Assembly (NCBI RefSeq): GCF_030656115.1
Contig: NZ_JAUSOO010000037.1
Span: forward strand, 83,025 to 147,024
Origin: Hydrogenophaga sp.
GTDB lineage: Bacteria; Pseudomonadota; Gammaproteobacteria; Burkholderiales; Burkholderiaceae_C
Direction: 5' to 3'
DNA: 64,000 nucleotides
Shown: one piece after another, positions 44,861 through 52,955 of the stretch
Layout: every line of letters begins with the position of its first letter
How positions within the stretch are numbered: the stretch's first letter is position 1
The notes under the pieces: model-generated
What the model was told of the DNA's origin: nothing
Databases searched by the model: none
What the model saw: only the letters and a program-made list of their open reading frames with translations
Program-made: the position numbers and the translations under genes

Positions 44861-45057
44861 ACGCGCCACGCCTTGGTGTGGCTGTGTCCCATGACACCAT
44901 CCGTCCTGCGGCTGCGAAGGTCGCTTGCTGACCGTCCGGTCAACCAAGGTCAATGGCAGGTGGGCAGCGACAACCGCCAGTCATGACGACAGCCAAACTT
45001 CAACGTCCGGCGGACGGGCGGTGATCCGCCAGCGCAAGATCTGTTCGAGAAAACACC

Positions 45058-46464
45058 TCAAAACAGTGGCTTGGCCGTCTTGATCACGTACAGCGTGTTT
45101 GCATCCGCCTTGCCGGTATGCAGCAGCTTCTGACGGACACCCCCCTGGCCATCAGGTTCGATCGCGAAGTCATCGTCGTTGATGATGCCGATCGTGTTGG
45201 CATCGATGACCCAAAGGCCTTCCATCTTGTCATGTGGATACTTCTGTCCGGCCACCGCGTCATAGACCATTGTTTTGGTAACGGGTTTAATCCCCTGTGC
45301 AGCCAGTGCGGCCCATCCCGGCGAGAAGTCAGTTCCCACAGCCTCATCCTTGATCACCTGTTCCAGTGTCTTGCTGTTGAGCAACAGTCCTGTGGATGCG
45401 TCGCGCACAAGTTGCCCACCCGACGCGCTGACCAATGCCGTGTTGCTGCCATCCACATTCGTTGCGCCAGCCAGATCGATGCTGTAGATATTTTTCCGGA
45501 TCGTACCCGTGTCGCGGCCAAAAAATTTGGTGTCTCGTTCGATCACCAAAAACTTCGTGGCAGAAAGTGCAACGATTTCAGAGTTCGCCAAACCTGCCGC
45601 GTCTTGTCGATAGAGGTACTGCGCCACAGCGCCGCTGTCTACATTGATCGTGACGATGCGGGTGATGTCTGTCGTGCCAGCTGCAGTGCGGTTTGGGTTG
45701 TAGAGGTTTGACTGCATGATGCCGACCAACGTCTTGCCGTCGGGCATAACGGCCAAGCCCTCCATGCCGCGATTCGGCCAGCGACGTGAAAGCTCAGCGG
45801 GCAAAACACGGCCCGCTTTGTTTCGCGTATCCGCCACGAACGGATTGATGCGCGCAATTTCACGGCCATCTGCATTGAAATGCACCATGTGTGGTCCGTA
45901 CTCGTCGCTGACCCAGAACGTGCCATCTGGCATCGCCACCAAACCTTCGGCATCCAACCCACTCTCGTCAAAGCCGGTCTGACCATCGCTGTCGGGGTCA
46001 AGTGCAACGACACCACCGCCCAAGAGGTAAGGCGTTTCGCCGGTGGAGCCGAAGCTCTTGTTGGGCAACCCGGAAAGGGCCCGACCGTTGCGGTCTTTCA
46101 GCAACGTGGCCTTCACAAGTTCGACCTGCCCTTGCGCATTGAGTTTGAAGAGACCAAGGCGCGGTGTGTAGTCGGGGCTGACAAATATGATTCCCGATGG
46201 CGTGACGCCTGCGGCGGTTGCAGCGTTCGGACCGCGGTCGGTGAGTGCATAAAAATGGCCGGGCAGGGTTGGGTGCTTGGCCATGGCCGAGCCGAAACCA
46301 CCATTGCGCACTTCTGTTCCGTTGGACAGCTTCGCCAACTGGGTATAAGCCAAGGTCGCCCCTTCCGCGCCCGGGTAGGCAAAGTCCACACCGTCTGATC
46401 CACCGCAGGCGGAAAGGACAACAGTTGCGGCGATTGCGATGGAAGTCAGGAAAAACGAGCGCAT
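45058..46464 (-). CDS. Esterase-like-of-phytase family lipoprotein
   Basis: A 468-residue exported lipoprotein: signal peptide MRSFFLTSIAIAATVVLSAC with lipobox LSAC and CGGSDG after cleavage. The mature part has phytase-like beta-propeller features of this family: FYALTDRGPN, LDAEGLVAMPDGTFWVSDEYGPHMVHF, GMEGLAVMPDGKTLVG and DKMEGLWVIDANTIGIINDDDF. Its role is probably hydrolysis of phosphate esters, but catalysis is not demonstrated for most members. The start at 46464 was chosen because it begins the signal peptide. Base composition is visibly less GC-rich than in adjacent genes. Confidence 0.85.
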   Translation of the reverse strand: MRSFFLTSIAIAATVVLSACGGSDGVDFAYPGAEGATLAYTQLAKLSNGTEVRNGGFGSAMAKHPTLPGHFYALTDRGPNAATAAGVTPSGIIFVSPDYTPRLGLFKLNAQGQVELVKATLLKDRNGRALSGLPNKSFGSTGETPYLLGGGVVALDPDSDGQTGFDESGLDAEGLVAMPDGTFWVSDEYGPHMVHFNADGREIARINPFVADTRNKAGRVLPAELSRRWPNRGMEGLAVMPDGKTLVGIMQSNLYNPNRTAAGTTDITRIVTINVDSGAVAQYLYRQDAAGLANSEIVALSATKFLVIERDTKFFGRDTGTIRKNIYSIDLAGATNVDGSNTALVSASGGQLVRDASTGLLLNSKTLEQVIKDEAVGTDFSPGWAALAAQGIKPVTKTMVYDAVAGQKYPHDKMEGLWVIDANTIGIINDDDFAIEPDGQGGVRQKLLHTGKADANTLYVIKTAKPLF

Positions 46465-46559
46465 GTGTACTACCAATTTTGTGGATGAAGGTGAACGGTA
46501 GCTTGCGAGAGTTTCAATGACGTGACATGAGTTTGCTGCGCCTGCTGCTTCCTGGAACA

Positions 46560-46815
46560 AGCGAGATGACTCGGTGTATTGGGGGCCACACTTTCCAGCT
46601 GCGCTTCGGGGTGGTGGCGCGGCACCACCGTCTCAATCTCTTCCACGCGCAGGCGCGGCACGTCCACCATCATCAACAATTCGCCCGCTGCAATGGCTTG
46701 TTCATAGGCCTCGATGCGGCTGCTGGGCAGGTCAACACCCCCATGCTCGACATCCAGGCACCAAAACCGCCACCAAACGCGGTGATGGCCAGCAGGGCGC
46801 CAGCGCTGGATCGCC
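46560..46815 (-). pseudogene. DUF1269-type membrane stress protein remnant
   Basis: The C-terminal half of a DUF1269-like protein is readable in two minus-strand frames: RSSAGALLAITAFGGGFGAW then MSSM in one, and GVDLPSSRIEAYEQAIAAGE then LLMMVDVPRLRVEEIE in the other. A small indel at about 46735-46742 joins them. The N-terminal half is missing. Confidence 0.55.
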
Positions 46816-46840
46816 CAATGTGCTTAAATACCATCCACAT

Positions 46841-46860
46841 GGAATCCAATGGGAATCCAA
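46841..46860 (+). promoter_or_regulatory. Direct repeat upstream of the RHH gene, possible operator
   Basis: GGAATCCAA occurs at 46841-46849 and again at 46852-46860, an 11-base period (one helical turn), ending 16 bases before the RHH gene start. RHH repressors often bind such tandem half-sites. Confidence 0.4.
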
Positions 46861-46876
46861 ACAGATGGTTTTACAC

Positions 46877-47296
46877 ATGGCCAACACACCGACCGAACCC
46901 AAAGCCCGGGTGGGCGACACCGAAAAACTCACCATCAACCTCGGCGTTGTCGACCTGGGGCAGGTGGACCTGCTGGTGCAGGAAGGGTTTTATTCCAACC
47001 GCTCCGACCTGATTCGCACGGCGGTGCGCAACCAGCTGGCGCTGCATGCCGACGCGGTGCGCCAAACCGTGGCGCGGCGCACGCTGATGCTGGGCCTGCA
47101 ACACCTGGGCCGAGCCGACCTGGAGCGCGCCGTGGCGGCCGGCGAGCGGCTGCGGGTGCAGGTGGTGGGCCTGGCCCGCATTGCCGAAGACGTGTCGCCC
47201 GAACTCGCACTGGCCGCCATTGAATCGGTGTCGGTGCTGGGCGCGTTTCATGCATCCCCCGAGGTGCGCCGCGCGCTGGCTTCGCGCATGGTGTGA
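46877..47296 (+). CDS. Ribbon-helix-helix transcriptional regulator
   Basis: A 139-residue protein. KLTINLGVVDLGQVDLLVQEGFYSNRSDLIRTAVRNQLALHADAVRQ is a CopG-type RHH domain. The C-terminal 70 residues (RRTLMLGLQHLGRADLERAVAAGERLRVQVVGL) match a family of RHH proteins with an added regulatory domain, not an antitoxin tail. Start 46877 (or ATG 46865, in frame) follows a direct repeat. The PHB-depolymerase-like gene begins 104 bases downstream on the same strand and may be a target. Confidence 0.78.
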   Translation: MANTPTEPKARVGDTEKLTINLGVVDLGQVDLLVQEGFYSNRSDLIRTAVRNQLALHADAVRQTVARRTLMLGLQHLGRADLERAVAAGERLRVQVVGLARIAEDVSPELALAAIESVSVLGAFHASPEVRRALASRMV

Positions 47297-47400
47297 ACCC
47301 GTCACCCCATTCCCCCCGATCCCATGCCCCACGAAAGCCATTTTTGATCCGTCCACGGCCCCCAGGCCCCTCTGCTTTTTCCAACCCGAGCGCCCTTGCC

Positions 47401-48564
47401 ATGAACATCCAGGAAACCATTGAACGCGCGCTGAAGTCGGCCGGGCTCAACACCCAGAGCGGCCCCCTGCGCGGGGTAACCGACACCATTCGCAACGCGC
47501 TGGCCTCGGCCGGGCTGGTGGTGGGTGCTGCGGCCACGCCGGCGCAAGCGGCGGCGCCTGGCGACGACACCATCGACGTGGTGGCCCGCGAAGTGCCGAC
47601 GCCGGGCTCCGACACCGCCGACGCGGCCCCCGCCGGGGGGCAATTCGTGCTGCGCAGCTTCACCGCACCTGCGGGCACCCGGGCCTACAAGCTGTACGTT
47701 CCGGCGCAGGCCACCGGTGCCCAGATGCCCAAAACGGCCAAAACGGCCACGGCGGGAGCCTTGCCGCTGGTGGTCATGCTGCACGGCTGTACCCAGTCGG
47801 CCGACGACTTTGCTGCCGGCACCCAGATGAACCGGCTGGCCGACGAACACGGCTTTTTGGTGGTGTACCCCGAACAGGCCTCGGGCGCCAACGCCTCGCG
47901 CTGCTGGAACTGGTTTCGCGCCGAAGACCAACAGCGCGGCGCTGGCGAGCCCGCGCTGCTGGCCGCTCTGGTGCAGTCCGTGGTGGCCGAGCACCCAGTG
48001 GACCCGGGCCGTGTGTACGTGGCCGGGCTCTCGGCCGGCGCGGCCATGGCCGTGATCCTGGGCGAAACCTACCCCGAGCTGTTTGCCGCCGTGGGTGCCC
48101 ATTCGGGCCTGCCGTATGCCGCCGCGCACGACATTCCCTCGGCCATGGCCGCCATGAAAGGCCGCGGTGTGATGGGCATGGGCCACCTGCCCGGCACACC
48201 CGACGACCCACGCCGTCCGGCCCGACAAGCGGTGCCGGTGATCGTGTTCCACGGCGACCGCGACCACACCGTGCAGCACAGCAACGGTGAACACATCGTG
48301 CAGCAAGCCGCCAGCGCCCACGCGGCCCGCCCGGCAGGCCTGCGCGCCAGCACCGAGCAGGGTCAGACGCCCAGCGGCCGCAGCTACACCCGCACCCGGC
48401 ACACCAACGCCCAAGGCCGGTGTCTGGTGGAGCTGTGGACGCTGCACGGCGCGGGCCACGCCTGGTCGGGCGGCGACGCCCGTGGCTCGTTCACCGACGG
48501 CAACGGCCCCGACGCTTCGGCCGAGATGCTGCGGTTTTTTCTGGCGCAGCCGAAGAACAACTGA
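47401..48564 (+). CDS. PHB depolymerase family esterase
   Basis: A 387-residue alpha/beta hydrolase. The catalytic triad is visible: Ser211 in GLSAGAAM, Asp286 or Asp288 in HGDRDHTV and His353 in GAGHAWSGG; the oxyanion motif is MLHGCTQSADDFAAGTQMN. The N-terminal 60 residues are polar with a repeated (K/A)SAGL element and no signal peptide, so it is probably intracellular, acting on short-chain polyester or other esters. Start ATG 47401 was selected; the frame is open upstream to 47293. No PHB synthesis genes are adjacent. Confidence 0.87.
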   Translation: MNIQETIERALKSAGLNTQSGPLRGVTDTIRNALASAGLVVGAAATPAQAAAPGDDTIDVVAREVPTPGSDTADAAPAGGQFVLRSFTAPAGTRAYKLYVPAQATGAQMPKTAKTATAGALPLVVMLHGCTQSADDFAAGTQMNRLADEHGFLVVYPEQASGANASRCWNWFRAEDQQRGAGEPALLAALVQSVVAEHPVDPGRVYVAGLSAGAAMAVILGETYPELFAAVGAHSGLPYAAAHDIPSAMAAMKGRGVMGMGHLPGTPDDPRRPARQAVPVIVFHGDRDHTVQHSNGEHIVQQAASAHAARPAGLRASTEQGQTPSGRSYTRTRHTNAQGRCLVELWTLHGAGHAWSGGDARGSFTDGNGPDASAEMLRFFLAQPKNN

Positions 48565-48666
48565 AACGAATACACGTTCTGAGACGCTGAGACGCCCGGA
48601 CGCAGTGCCTGGGCGTGGCACGATCGGTGCTTTCCCACCCCTGCCCTCCGCCTTCCATCCAACCCC

Positions 48667-49140
48667 ATGCAACTCCCCGCACACCAGCTCAGCATGTCGG
48701 TGCTGATGACGCCCGACACCGCCAATTTCTCGGGCAACGTTCACGGCGGCACCATTCTGAAACTGCTTGACCAGGTGGCCTACGCCTGCGCCAGCCGCTA
48801 CGCCGGCACCTACGTGGTCACGCTCAGCGTGGACCAGGTCATGTTCCGCCAGCCCATCCACGTGGGCGAACTCGTCACCTTCCTGGCCTCGGTCAACCAC
48901 ACCGGCAGCTCGTCCATGGAAATCGGCATCAAGGTGATTGCCGAAAACATCCGCACGCAGGAAAACCGCCACGTCAACAGCTGCTTCTTCACCATGGTGG
49001 CGGTGGACGACGCGGGCAAGCCCACCGCCGTGTCGCCGCTGCGCCCCTTCAGCCCCGACGAGCGCCGCCGCCACGCCGCCGCCGAGGTGCGCAAGGCCAT
49101 GCGCCGCGAAATGGAGCAGCGTTTTCTGGCGATCCGCTGA
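48667..49140 (+). CDS. Acyl-CoA thioesterase, YciA-type hotdog
   Basis: A 157-residue hotdog-fold enzyme that hydrolyses acyl-CoA. NFSGNVHGGTILKLLDQVAYACASRYAG is the diagnostic hot-dog helix with the active-site Asp, followed by VVTLSVDQVMFRQPIHVGELV. A charged C-terminal tail (PDERRRHAAAEVRKAMRRE) is common in this subfamily. It is probably a free-standing housekeeping enzyme for CoA recycling. Confidence 0.9.
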   Translation: MQLPAHQLSMSVLMTPDTANFSGNVHGGTILKLLDQVAYACASRYAGTYVVTLSVDQVMFRQPIHVGELVTFLASVNHTGSSSMEIGIKVIAENIRTQENRHVNSCFFTMVAVDDAGKPTAVSPLRPFSPDERRRHAAAEVRKAMRREMEQRFLAIR

Positions 49141-49258
49141 AGCACTGTCGGGCCGGGCCACGCCACGCGACAGGCCTTTCGCCCGGTGGCGGTTACAGTG
49201 GCACGCGGCCATCTGGGCCGCTGAATGTTTGGGCCCATTGCAGGGCCCGCACCGCTGA

Positions 49259-50476
49259 ATGACCGCTACCCCACCCCCACCCCCCACCCACGCCCTGCTG
49301 GTGACCAACCTGCTGGCCCAACTCGCGTTTGGCCTGCTCGCCATGACCATCTGCCTGCCCTCCATGCAGGAATGGGCCGCCGTGTTCGACGCCAGCCAGG
49401 CCCGCGTGCAGCTCACCTTCAGCGGTTATGTGGTGGCCTACGGCGGCCTGCAACTGCTCTACGGCCCGCTGTCCGACCGCCTGGGGCGCAAACACATCTT
49501 GCTGTTCGGGCTCTTCGTGGGCGGTGTGGGCGCGGTCATGGCCGCGCTGGCGAACGACCTGAACACGCTCATCGTGGCGCGCGTGCTGCAAGGCGCGGGC
49601 AGCGCGGCGGGCATGGTGGTGGGGCGCGCCATGGTGCAAGACCTGTTTCAAGGCCCGGCGCGCACCCGCGTCATGGCCTACATCGGCATGACCATGGGCC
49701 TGTGCCCGCCGCTGGCCACCATCATCGGCGGGCAGTTGCACGTGCGCCTGGGCTGGCAGTCCAACTTTGTGCTCATGGCCGTGCTGGCGGCGGTGCTGTT
49801 TGTGGCCGCCTGGCGCGGCCTGCCCGACCACCAGAAAGCCACCACCGTGCAGCCGCACTGGCTGCGCGCCATGGGGGCTTCTTATGCGCGCCTGGCCCGC
49901 GAGCCCGCGTTCATTCTGTATGTGGCGCTGTTGTCCATGATCACGGCCACCTTCTACACCTTCCTCAGCGGCGCCCCCATCGTGCTGGGCAGCTACGGCG
50001 TGGGCCCCGAGGGCCTTGGCTACTACATCATGAGCATTCCGCTGGCCTACATCGTGGGCAACTACCTCACCTCGCACCTGGTGCACCGCACCGGTGACCG
50101 CCCCATGATGCTGCTGGGCCAGGCGCTCACCCTCAGCGGCGTGGCCCTCATGCTCGGTCTGGCGCTGGCCGGCTGGCATTCACCGCTGGCCTTTGCCTTG
50201 CCGCTCATTTTGCTGGGCATCGGGCACGGTTTTCTGGTGCCACCGGCGCTGGCGGGCACCGTCAGCCTGGTGCCCGCGCTGGCCGGTTCGGCCGCCGCCG
50301 TGGCCGGCCTCATGCAGCAAATGATGGGCGCCGTGGGCGGCTTCACCGTGGGCCTGTTCAGCCACGAAGGCGCGGTGAACCTGGGGCTGCTGATGCTGGG
50401 CTTTGCCTTGTGCGCGGCGGTGGCGCAGGGGCTGCTGCACCGGCTTGTTGCGCGGTCAGCGCGCCAGGGGCGTTGA
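49259..50476 (+). CDS. Bcr/CflA-type multidrug efflux MFS transporter
   Basis: A 405-residue drug:H+ antiporter with 12 hydrophobic segments, the MFS loop motif YGPLSDRLGRKHILLFG after TM2 and the antiporter motif C-like GAGSAAGMVVGRAMVQDLF. TM1 contains MTICLPSMQEWAAVF, a Bcr/CflA feature. Its last 25 codons lie inside a 79-bp sequence repeated 1.65 kb downstream beyond the hip module, so the gene end appears to have been an insertion or duplication point while the gene itself stayed intact. Confidence 0.9.
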   Translation: MTATPPPPPTHALLVTNLLAQLAFGLLAMTICLPSMQEWAAVFDASQARVQLTFSGYVVAYGGLQLLYGPLSDRLGRKHILLFGLFVGGVGAVMAALANDLNTLIVARVLQGAGSAAGMVVGRAMVQDLFQGPARTRVMAYIGMTMGLCPPLATIIGGQLHVRLGWQSNFVLMAVLAAVLFVAAWRGLPDHQKATTVQPHWLRAMGASYARLAREPAFILYVALLSMITATFYTFLSGAPIVLGSYGVGPEGLGYYIMSIPLAYIVGNYLTSHLVHRTGDRPMMLLGQALTLSGVALMLGLALAGWHSPLAFALPLILLGIGHGFLVPPALAGTVSLVPALAGSAAAVAGLMQQMMGAVGGFTVGLFSHEGAVNLGLLMLGFALCAAVAQGLLHRLVARSARQGR

Positions 50477-50479
50477 CCG
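50401..50479 (+). repeat. Direct repeat, copy 1 (3' end of the MFS pump gene)
   Basis: 79 bp covering the last 25 codons and stop of the MFS gene. It is repeated at 52055-52133 with one G-to-A difference, and a further shared 15-bp block (GGGTCTGGGTTTCGG) follows each copy at 50500-50514 and 52144-52158. The copies bracket the hipBA remnant. Confidence 0.93.
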
Positions 50480-50561
50480 GGCAAGCGAGATCGGGTGTCG
50501 GGTCTGGGTTTCGGTCGCACGGTGCTTGCCCGGCAGCCTCTTTTGCTCAAGCAGGTCTTGC

Positions 50562-51561
50562 TCAGGACGCGGGCTGAACAGGGCGACTTCTCTTGCGAGG
50601 AGCCAACAGAGGGGACTCCCCCAGTCGAATCGATGCGAACTTTTGCGCGGGTGCGGGCTTGGACAGGCCCTCGGTCGAGGCACTCTCGACCCAGTCGGGC
50701 ATGGCAAAGGTCCTGCGGGTTTGAAGCCGCTTCATTCCCTCGTTCCACTCCCAGAGCATGCGCAGCCCCACCGGCTCAAAGCCCTTGGTGTATCTGATGT
50801 GGTGTTTGAGTTCTGGAACGACGGAGTCGACCGCCGAGCAGACACGGTCCACAAGCTGGCGCTGCGCACTGGGGTCGAAGCCGAGGTGCTGCTGCAGGTA
50901 GCGCCAAAGAGCCTTGGGCATGTCCCAGCTCTTGCGGCCGTCCACGTACATGCCGGGTGGGTTGTTCGCATACCGGTCATAGGCAAGAATGGTCAGCATG
51001 TCGTAGATGGGAGCCACTTCGACATCATTCTGGTGGGTGTACACGAAGCCCAGGTTCTTGGTGTGACAGTCCGCATTGCCCAGCGCGAAGGTGAACAGCA
51101 ATGTGACGGCCAGTCGCTCGTTGGATGAGCGCAGGCGCTCGGGCTCAACGTAGTCACGAACCAGACGCGCCGCTCGCTCCCAAGTCGACTCGTATTTTTG
51201 CTCAGGCACCAGGCCCAGAAGGCTGCAGAAGTCTTCAAAGCCTTTGCGCTGCCCGGCGGTATCGATGTCAAAGCGCTCGACAACCAGCACTTGACCGTCT
51301 TCGGAGACCACGGTGTTGGCCGCAGGCACCTTTGTGCGACGCGCTACCTCCATGCAAAGATGCTCGTTCAGGGCCACAAAGGGCTGGTGCTCCGAGCTGC
51401 CTTTGACGATGTGCCGTTCTGTGGCAACGGTTCCCTTGCGAAACAGGGCCTGGGTTTCAGGCGTCAGGAACTTGGGAACCACGCCGGAAACGCCAGACGC
51501 CGCATACTGGCGTTTCCAGACGCGCTACGCGATGCCCCTGAACGAAAACATGCAGGCTCAT
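50562..51561 (-). pseudogene. hipA: hipA toxin kinase, internally deleted and frameshifted
   Basis: The start ATG at 51561 overlaps the hipB stop (ATGA) and gives a normal HipA N-terminus (MSLHVFVQGHRVARLE). The frame then jumps directly to the kinase entry SGVSGVVPKFLTPE in the +1 frame, so roughly 100 N-terminal residues are missing. The remaining kinase part (from about 51500) keeps HIVKG, FALGNADCHTKNLGF (catalytic Asp and Asn), the DFG-like APIYDML and the C-terminal helices. Translation from GTG 51482 could still yield about 306 residues, but the N-subdomain-1 is absent, so normal phosphorylation of glutamyl-tRNA synthetase is doubtful. It sits in the repeat-bounded island. Confidence 0.75.
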
Positions 51562-51869
51562 CGTGCACTCGGACCGGTATTGGTGCCGCTCTTGACCTCA
51601 CTGAGCACCTCGTCAAGGGTGGGTCGGCGAACCAGCGGGGTGAACTGCACCTCGTGACCGAGCACCCGGAGCAATCGCAACAGTTTGGCCGCCGAGAAAT
51701 CGTTGCCTGCCCCGGACTCGAATCGGGACAGGGCCTCCTGGCGCATGCCCACAGCCGAAGCCACCTCTACCTGTGTTTTGCCTGCTGCTTTGCGCAAGGC
51801 ACGGAACTGCCGCCCTACGGCCGGTAGGTTGTCCAGGGGTTCCTTGCGAAAATATGCGTCTGTGGTCAT
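51558..51869 (-). CDS. hipB: HipB-like XRE antitoxin
   Basis: A 103-residue DNA-binding antitoxin. The helix-turn-helix is VGRQFRALRKAAGKTQVEVASAVGMRQEALSRFESG, followed by a dimerisation strand (HEVQFTPLVRRPTLDEVLSEV). The start ATG at 51869 begins the HTH protein; the open frame extends to 52094, but that part derives from the second direct-repeat copy and is not coding. Its stop overlaps the hipA start. Upstream lie several TATGC/GCATA half-sites likely to be its operators. The sequence around its promoter is strongly AT-rich compared with the rest of the window. Confidence 0.87.
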   Translation of the reverse strand: MTTDAYFRKEPLDNLPAVGRQFRALRKAAGKTQVEVASAVGMRQEALSRFESGAGNDFSAAKLLRLLRVLGHEVQFTPLVRRPTLDEVLSEVKSGTNTGPSAR

Positions 51870-51965
51870 AAAAAAACATTTACGGTTTAAATAATAACAA
51901 CAAACGCATATTTTGGGATGCGCCTTTGCTGTCGCAATAAGCGGCAATCGGCTGCTGTATGAATT

Positions 51966-51983
51966 TATGCGTTTTTTCGCATA
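51966..51983. promoter_or_regulatory. HipB-type operator candidate TATGC-N8-GCATA
   Basis: The perfect palindrome TATGCGTTTTTTCGCATA lies about 100 bases upstream of hipB. Its form parallels the E. coli HipB operator TATCC-N8-GGATA. Related half-sites (AATATGCG and CGCATATT) occur at about 51850-51858 and 51906-51915 and again near 52018. The surrounding 51870-52050 stretch holds no gene and is AT-rich. Confidence 0.55.
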
Positions 51984-52054
51984 TAAAAGCTGCTGCATGG
52001 GCATTTTATGCATCTTGGCGCATATCAATGACGGTGCGCGGTACAACTCGCGGC

Positions 52055-52133
52055 CTTTGCCTTGTGCGCGGCGGTGGCGCAGGGGCTGCTGCACCGGCTT
52101 ATTGCGCGGTCAGCGCGCCAGGGGCGTTGACCG
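52055..52133 (+). repeat. Direct repeat, copy 2
   Basis: The second copy of the 79-bp sequence from the MFS gene end (78/79 identical), including its stop codon but without the rest of the gene. It closes the hipBA segment. The following stretch to 52180 holds no gene. Confidence 0.93.
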
Positions 52134-52179
52134 CGCTGGTGCAGGGTCTGGGTTTCGGCTGGATTCGTTCAAACCAAGC

Positions 52180-52946
52180 CTACGACCCCATGACTTGGTA
52201 TTCATCGGACGTCATCGGCTCGAAAGCCGCAGGCACACCACCGCGCAACTCCACCAAGACACGCCGGGCAAATGGCGCACCCAACCGGTTGATGCGTTGG
52301 ACTTTTGATCTGTAGCCTTCCGTTCCCGGGTTATGCACGCAACGACTGCCGGTGTAAATGCCACCTGCATCAATGAATTTGTAGTCCTGAAAAGGCCAAA
52401 TCTCTGACTTGTGTTCCCGGTACCACTTGGAATAAGCTGCTTGCAGCTTTTTCTTGTCGGTGTACTCGGAGGCCAATTGCCAGCCAAGGTCAATCAGCCT
52501 TTTTTTGCATCCAGGTACGGGGATTTCCAAACTGGGCTCAGTGCTGACTTGCTCTTGGCGAAGCAAAGGACATATTCATGTTCGAGGCAGATGTTTGTCG
52601 GGTTGTTGTCGGTGACGTTTCGCCATGCAATTTCACCAACCCAATTGCCCGCGCCGAAAACTTCTTCAAGCAAGAGCTTGAAGGTCGCCATCTCGTTGCG
52701 GTCCATACTTGTAAACAGAACCCCCTCTGGCCGAAGTAGTCGGTGCAACAGCTTCAAGCGCGGGTACATCATGCACAGCCACTTGTCGTGGCGCGACAGG
52801 TCTTCCCCTTCCTTGCCCACCCCCTGGCCCAGCCATCGCTTCATCTTCGGGTCGTTCACCGCATCGGTGTCAACCCAACCCTCGTTGCCGGTGTTGTAGG
52901 GCGGGTCAATGTAGATGCATTTCACCTGGCCCTCGAACTCGGGCAA
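52180..52946 (-). pseudogene. Type III-like (Mod) DNA methyltransferase fragment, frameshifted
   Basis: Two minus-strand frames together form the middle of an adenine-specific methyltransferase. The first (52946 to 52494) has IYIDPPYNTGNEGW (motif IV DPPY), EDLSRHDKWLCMMYPRLKLL and WVGEIAWRNVTDNNPTN. The second continues (KKRLIDLGWQLASEYTDKKK...NPGTEGYRSK). They join at a run of seven A (plus-strand T 52500-52506), where one base shifts the frame. About 60 N-terminal residues (with the SAM motif context) and the C-terminus are missing. The 5' end abuts the stop of the phosphatase gene, suggesting a deletion junction. No restriction subunit is present. Confidence 0.75.
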
Positions 52947-52955
52947 CAGGCGGTT

